The position numbers were made by a program, and so were the translations under genes. The notes beneath the pieces were generated by a model. The model saw nothing but the letters and a program-made list of their open reading frames with translations. It was not told where the DNA came from and ran no database searches. Below are positions 59,056 through 61,494 of a stretch of DNA of 61,494 nucleotides, one piece after another; position 1 is the first letter of the stretch, and each line of letters starts with the position of its first letter. The DNA lies in contig VFZC01000015.1 of the NCBI GenBank assembly GCA_016871355.1, positions 1 to 61,494 of the forward strand, in the 5' to 3' direction. This stretch comes from Actinomycetota bacterium (lineage in GTDB: Bacteria > Actinomycetota > Acidimicrobiia > Acidimicrobiales > Ilumatobacteraceae).

Positions 59056-59087
59056 TGAGACACTAAGACGGCGTCTGTCTCAGTGTC
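59056..59087. promoter_or_regulatory. TetR promoter/operator region
   Basis: Overlapping inverted repeats lie here: TGAGACA/TGTCTCA (59056-59062 and 59076-59082), GACACT/AGTGTC (59059-59064 and 59082-59087) and an 11-bp core AGACGGCGTCT (59066-59076). The minus-strand -10 TAGTGT (59065-59060) lies inside them, 7 nt before the TetR GTG. Confidence 0.6.
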
Positions 59088-59230
59088 AACCCCCCTTCGT
59101 CCCGATGTTCTGTCTCGTTCTCCGCCGAGCAGCACCATAAAACCTGACCGTACGGGTCGGGAATTGGATGGCCAGCCGGGTAGTGTCAGGAACCGTTCCC
59201 CGAAGCGTTTCCCCACCCGAAAGGACTCCC

Positions 59231-60067
59231 ATGATCCGTCGACTATCCCTGGCCGCCGCCCTCCTCGGCACCTTCGCCCTCGCCTCGTGCGGTGGCGACG
59301 ACGAAGGCTCGAGTGGCGGCGACTGCCCCACCATCACCGAGGGCAAGCTCACCATCGCCACCGGCAACCCGGCCTACTCACCGTGGGTCGAGAACGACGC
59401 CCCGGAAAGCGGCGAAGGCTTCGAGGCCGCGGTGGCCTACGCCGTCGCCGGCGAACTCGGCTACGACGCCGAGAACGTCGTGTGGGTGCGCACCACCTTC
59501 GACGAGGCCATCCAGCCCGGCGCGAAGAACTTCGACTTCAACCTCCAGCAGTACTCCATCACTCCGGAGCGTTCGGAGATCGTGTCGTTCAGCGATGCGT
59601 ACTACACCACCAACCAGGCGATCGTCGCTCTCGATGGTTCGCCGGCTGCCGGCGCCACCTCGGTTGCCGATCTGGTCGACGTGAAGTTCGGTGCGCAGGC
59701 CGGCACCACCAGCCTCGAGTTCATCAACAACGTGATCAAGCCCTCGAACGAAGCGTTCGTCTATGACGACAACGCGGGTGCGAAGGCTGCTCTCGAAGCC
59801 GGCCAGATCGATGCCATCGTCGTCGACCTTCCGACTGCCCTCTACATCTCGGCCGTCGAGATCGAGGGTTCGTCGGTGATCGGTCAGTTCCCGGCCGATG
59901 CCGGTGGCTCCACCGACAACTTCGGTCTGCTCTTCGAGAAGGACAACAAGCTCGTTGGTTGCGTCAACAAGGCTCTGGCCGCGTTGAAGGACTCGGGCTC
60001 GTTGGCCGAGATCACCAACAAGTGGTTGAGCGAGAACGTAGGCGCGCCGGTCATTTCGGTCGGCTGA
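59231..60067 (+). CDS. Polar amino-acid ABC transporter substrate-binding lipoprotein
   Basis: The 278-residue family 3 binding protein has a signal peptide and lipobox ending at Cys20 (LASCGG), an acidic linker, then KLTIATGNPAYSPWVE and GEGFEAAVAYAVAGELG. The C-terminal part has the usual family 3 layout (NFGLLFEKDNKLVGCVNKAL ... SLAEITNKWL). AAGGA lies 5 nt before the ATG, so it has a conventional leader. It precedes its permease and ATPase. Confidence 0.9.
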   Translation: MIRRLSLAAALLGTFALASCGGDDEGSSGGDCPTITEGKLTIATGNPAYSPWVENDAPESGEGFEAAVAYAVAGELGYDAENVVWVRTTFDEAIQPGAKNFDFNLQQYSITPERSEIVSFSDAYYTTNQAIVALDGSPAAGATSVADLVDVKFGAQAGTTSLEFINNVIKPSNEAFVYDDNAGAKAALEAGQIDAIVVDLPTALYISAVEIEGSSVIGQFPADAGGSTDNFGLLFEKDNKLVGCVNKALAALKDSGSLAEITNKWLSENVGAPVISVG

Positions 60068-60093
60068 TCGTCACCTGATCGTCGAATGATCGA

Positions 60094-60110
60094 ATCGTCC
60101 AACGGACGAT
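60094..60110. promoter_or_regulatory. Hairpin between binding-protein and permease genes
   Basis: ATCGTCC-AAC-GGACGAT forms a 7-bp stem with a 3-nt loop 27 bp after the binding-protein stop. It has no T-tract. It may limit read-through or protect the upstream 3' end. Confidence 0.4.
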
Positions 60111-60130
60111 CTCGTCCACCCCTCTCGGCG

Positions 60131-60136
60131 TAATCT
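60131..60136 (+). promoter_or_regulatory. -10 element, leaderless start of the amino-acid permease
   Basis: TAATCT ends 7 nt before the ATG at 60144, suggesting a second promoter inside the transporter cluster. Confidence 0.55.
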
Positions 60137-60143
60137 CTACGCC

Positions 60144-61031
60144 ATGACCGACACAGTGCCCGGGCCGAGCGATCGCCCGGGCACTGTCACGTCGGGCGGC
60201 AAGAAACTCACCCGCCGTCAAGAGTTCGAACGACGGCAAAGGCGCCGTTCGGCCACCATCGCGGCCGTCTCCACGGCCATCGTCATCGGAGCGCTCGTCA
60301 TCTTCGTTCCGCTCACTCCGGGCTGGGACAAGGTCCGCAAGTCGTTCTTCGACGGTGAACTCTTCAACGACTCGTTCCCCCGGCTTCTCGAAGCGTTCGT
60401 GAAGAACCTGCAGATCTTCGCCTGGAGCACTCCGTTCATCCTCGTGGTCGGCATGCTTCTCGCGATCTTCCGCAACGTGCGCACCCCGGCGCTCTTCCCG
60501 CTGCGACTCTTCGCCGCCGCCTACACCGACATCTTCCGAGGCGTTCCCGTGATCCTCACGATCCTCTTGATCGGATTCGGTGTTCCGGGCCTGGGCCTCG
60601 ACCGCCCCTACAACAGCCCGTATCTCTGGGGTTCGGTCGCGCTCGTTCTCGCCTATTCGGCCTATGTGGCCGAGGTGTTCCGTGCCGGCATCGAAAGCGT
60701 GCACGAGAGCCAGCGCGCCGGCGCCCGATCGCTCGGACTGTCGTCGAGCCAGACCATGCGCCACGTGATCGTTCCGCAGGCGATTCGCCGTGTGATTCCG
60801 CCCCTCATGAACGACATGGTCTCGCTTCAAAAGGACGTGGCCTTGGTGAGCCTCATCGGACCGATCGAAATCCTGCGCCAGGCCGGCATCGACAAGTCGA
60901 AGTTCGCCAACTTCACGCCCTATGTCGCGGCGGCCGTGATCTTCTTGGTGCTCACCATTCCCGAGACGCGATTCGTCGACTGGCTCTCCGCACGCGAACG
61001 GCGTCGCACCTCCGGGACGGCCGTGCGATGA
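60144..61031 (+). CDS. Polar amino-acid ABC transporter permease
   Basis: The 295-residue protein has a basic cytoplasmic N-terminus of about 50 residues and about five or six membrane helices. The EAA loop of the His/Glu/Gln family reads ESVHESQRAGARSLGLSSSQTMRHVIVPQAIR. It would pair as a homodimer with the ATPase that follows with an ATGA overlap. A 12-bp inverted repeat lies in codons 4-15. Confidence 0.92.
   Translation: MTDTVPGPSDRPGTVTSGGKKLTRRQEFERRQRRRSATIAAVSTAIVIGALVIFVPLTPGWDKVRKSFFDGELFNDSFPRLLEAFVKNLQIFAWSTPFILVVGMLLAIFRNVRTPALFPLRLFAAAYTDIFRGVPVILTILLIGFGVPGLGLDRPYNSPYLWGSVALVLAYSAYVAEVFRAGIESVHESQRAGARSLGLSSSQTMRHVIVPQAIRRVIPPLMNDMVSLQKDVALVSLIGPIEILRQAGIDKSKFANFTPYVAAAVIFLVLTIPETRFVDWLSARERRRTSGTAVR
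60153..60187. promoter_or_regulatory. 12-bp inverted repeat inside the first codons of the permease gene
   Basis: ACAGTGCCCGGG (60153-60164) and CCCGGGCACTGT (60176-60187) are perfect arms around an 11-nt loop. In mRNA this GC-rich stem lies just inside the coding sequence, starting 9 nt after the ATG. No T-tract follows. Confidence 0.7.
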
Positions 61032-61494
61032 TCCCCAAGCTGCAGCTCATCGACGTTCGCAAGTCGTTCGGATCTCGCGTGGTCCTCGACGGCGTGTCGA
61101 TCGACATCGACGACCGCGAAGTCGTCGCGTTCGTCGGCGCTTCGGGCAGCGGCAAGAGCACACTGCTGCGCTGCGTCAACCTGCTCGAACCCATCGACGA
61201 TGGTCAGGTGGTCGTCGACGACGTCGACATCAGCGTTCCCGGGTTGCCCGCCGATCCGATCCGGCGTCGCATCGGCATGGTGTTTCAGAGCTTCAACCTC
61301 TTTCCTCACATGAACGTGTTGAAGAACTTGTCGCTCGCACCACGCAAGGTTCTCGGCGTGTCGAAGAGCGAAGCCGAGAACACCGCGCGCGAACTCCTCG
61401 AACGTCTCGGCTTGGGCGACCGCGCCGACGCCTACCCCGACCAGTTGTCGGGCGGTCAGCAGCAACGCGTGGCCATCGCGCGCAGCCTGGCCAT
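61028..61494 (+). CDS. Polar amino-acid ABC transporter ATP-binding protein (partial)
   Basis: The first 155 codons are visible and the gene runs off the window. Walker A is FVGASGSGKST near residue 36, the Q-loop is MVFQSFNLFPHM and the signature is LSGGQQQRVAIARSLA. The Walker B lies beyond the end. The ATG overlaps the permease stop, completing a binding protein-permease-ATPase set for polar amino acids. Confidence 0.93.
   Translation, partial: MIPKLQLIDVRKSFGSRVVLDGVSIDIDDREVVAFVGASGSGKSTLLRCVNLLEPIDDGQVVVDDVDISVPGLPADPIRRRIGMVFQSFNLFPHMNVLKNLSLAPRKVLGVSKSEAENTARELLERLGLGDRADAYPDQLSGGQQQRVAIARSLA

Overview
The window looks like chromosome from a high-GC actinobacterium, most plausibly of the Acidimicrobiia/Ilumatobacter kind. 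This is inferred from gene content and order, not from a search. The pointers are mycothiol synthase (mshD), an F420-type LLM oxidoreductase, a DUF3499-like protein, a dnaG-sigma pair, and the order nrdR - LysM protein <-> lexA, which matches mycobacterial Rv2718c-Rv2719c-Rv2720. Coding density is very high. Genes in operons are chained by 4-nt ATGA/GTGA overlaps, and most convergent neighbours touch or overlap. I see no prophage, insertion sequence, CRISPR array or rRNA.

Layout. 1-4.5 kb: 5' end of a B12-dependent ribonucleotide reductase (nrdJ) with two NrdR-box-like sites, a molybdopterin oxidoreductase, nrdR, a LysM cell-division-suppressor-like gene and lexA with three SOS boxes. 4.5-10.8 kb: minus-strand operon miaB-miaA-dapF-hflX-dapC-membrane protein. 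10.8-15.7 kb: dnaG-sigma factor, TerC and AIM24 genes. 15.7-19.7 kb: pyruvate phosphate dikinase and a divergent M50 protease. 19.7-23.3 kb: groES-like-hisI-trpE-ygfZ, divergent from a hydrolase. 23.3-29 kb: aldo/keto reductase and hisC-hisB-hisH-hisA-hisF-homocysteine methyltransferase. 29-38.2 kb: small coiled-coil gene, nth, mshD-pepF-rlmN, DUF6285-phosphotransferase, M23 peptidase, ABC ATPase, SRPBCC and DUF3499-like. 38.2-40.3 kb: amidohydrolase, a 31-bp tandem hairpin repeat, tRNA-Val(CAC) and a J-domain membrane protein. 40.3-50 kb: polyamine uptake and catabolism module. 50-57.2 kb: GNAT, P450, LLM oxidoreductase, amidase, a short zinc-ribbon gene, MFS exporter and murF. 57.2-61.5 kb: TetR-regulated di-iron protein and a polar amino-acid ABC transporter running off the end.

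The clearest working unit is the polyamine module. PotA, PotD and a single fused PotB-PotC permease import the substrate. A flavin amine oxidase, a class III transaminase and an aminobutyraldehyde-type dehydrogenase can take putrescine to 4-aminobutyrate.

The strongest pattern across the window is in the promoters. More than twenty genes that begin a transcription unit have a TANNNT hexamer whose last base is 6-7 nt (once 8) before the start codon. That is the geometry of leaderless mRNA. The ruler fixes several doubtful starts, shows two overlapping divergent promoters in one 10-bp palindrome (22692-22701), and points to an AUC codon as the start of the J-domain gene.
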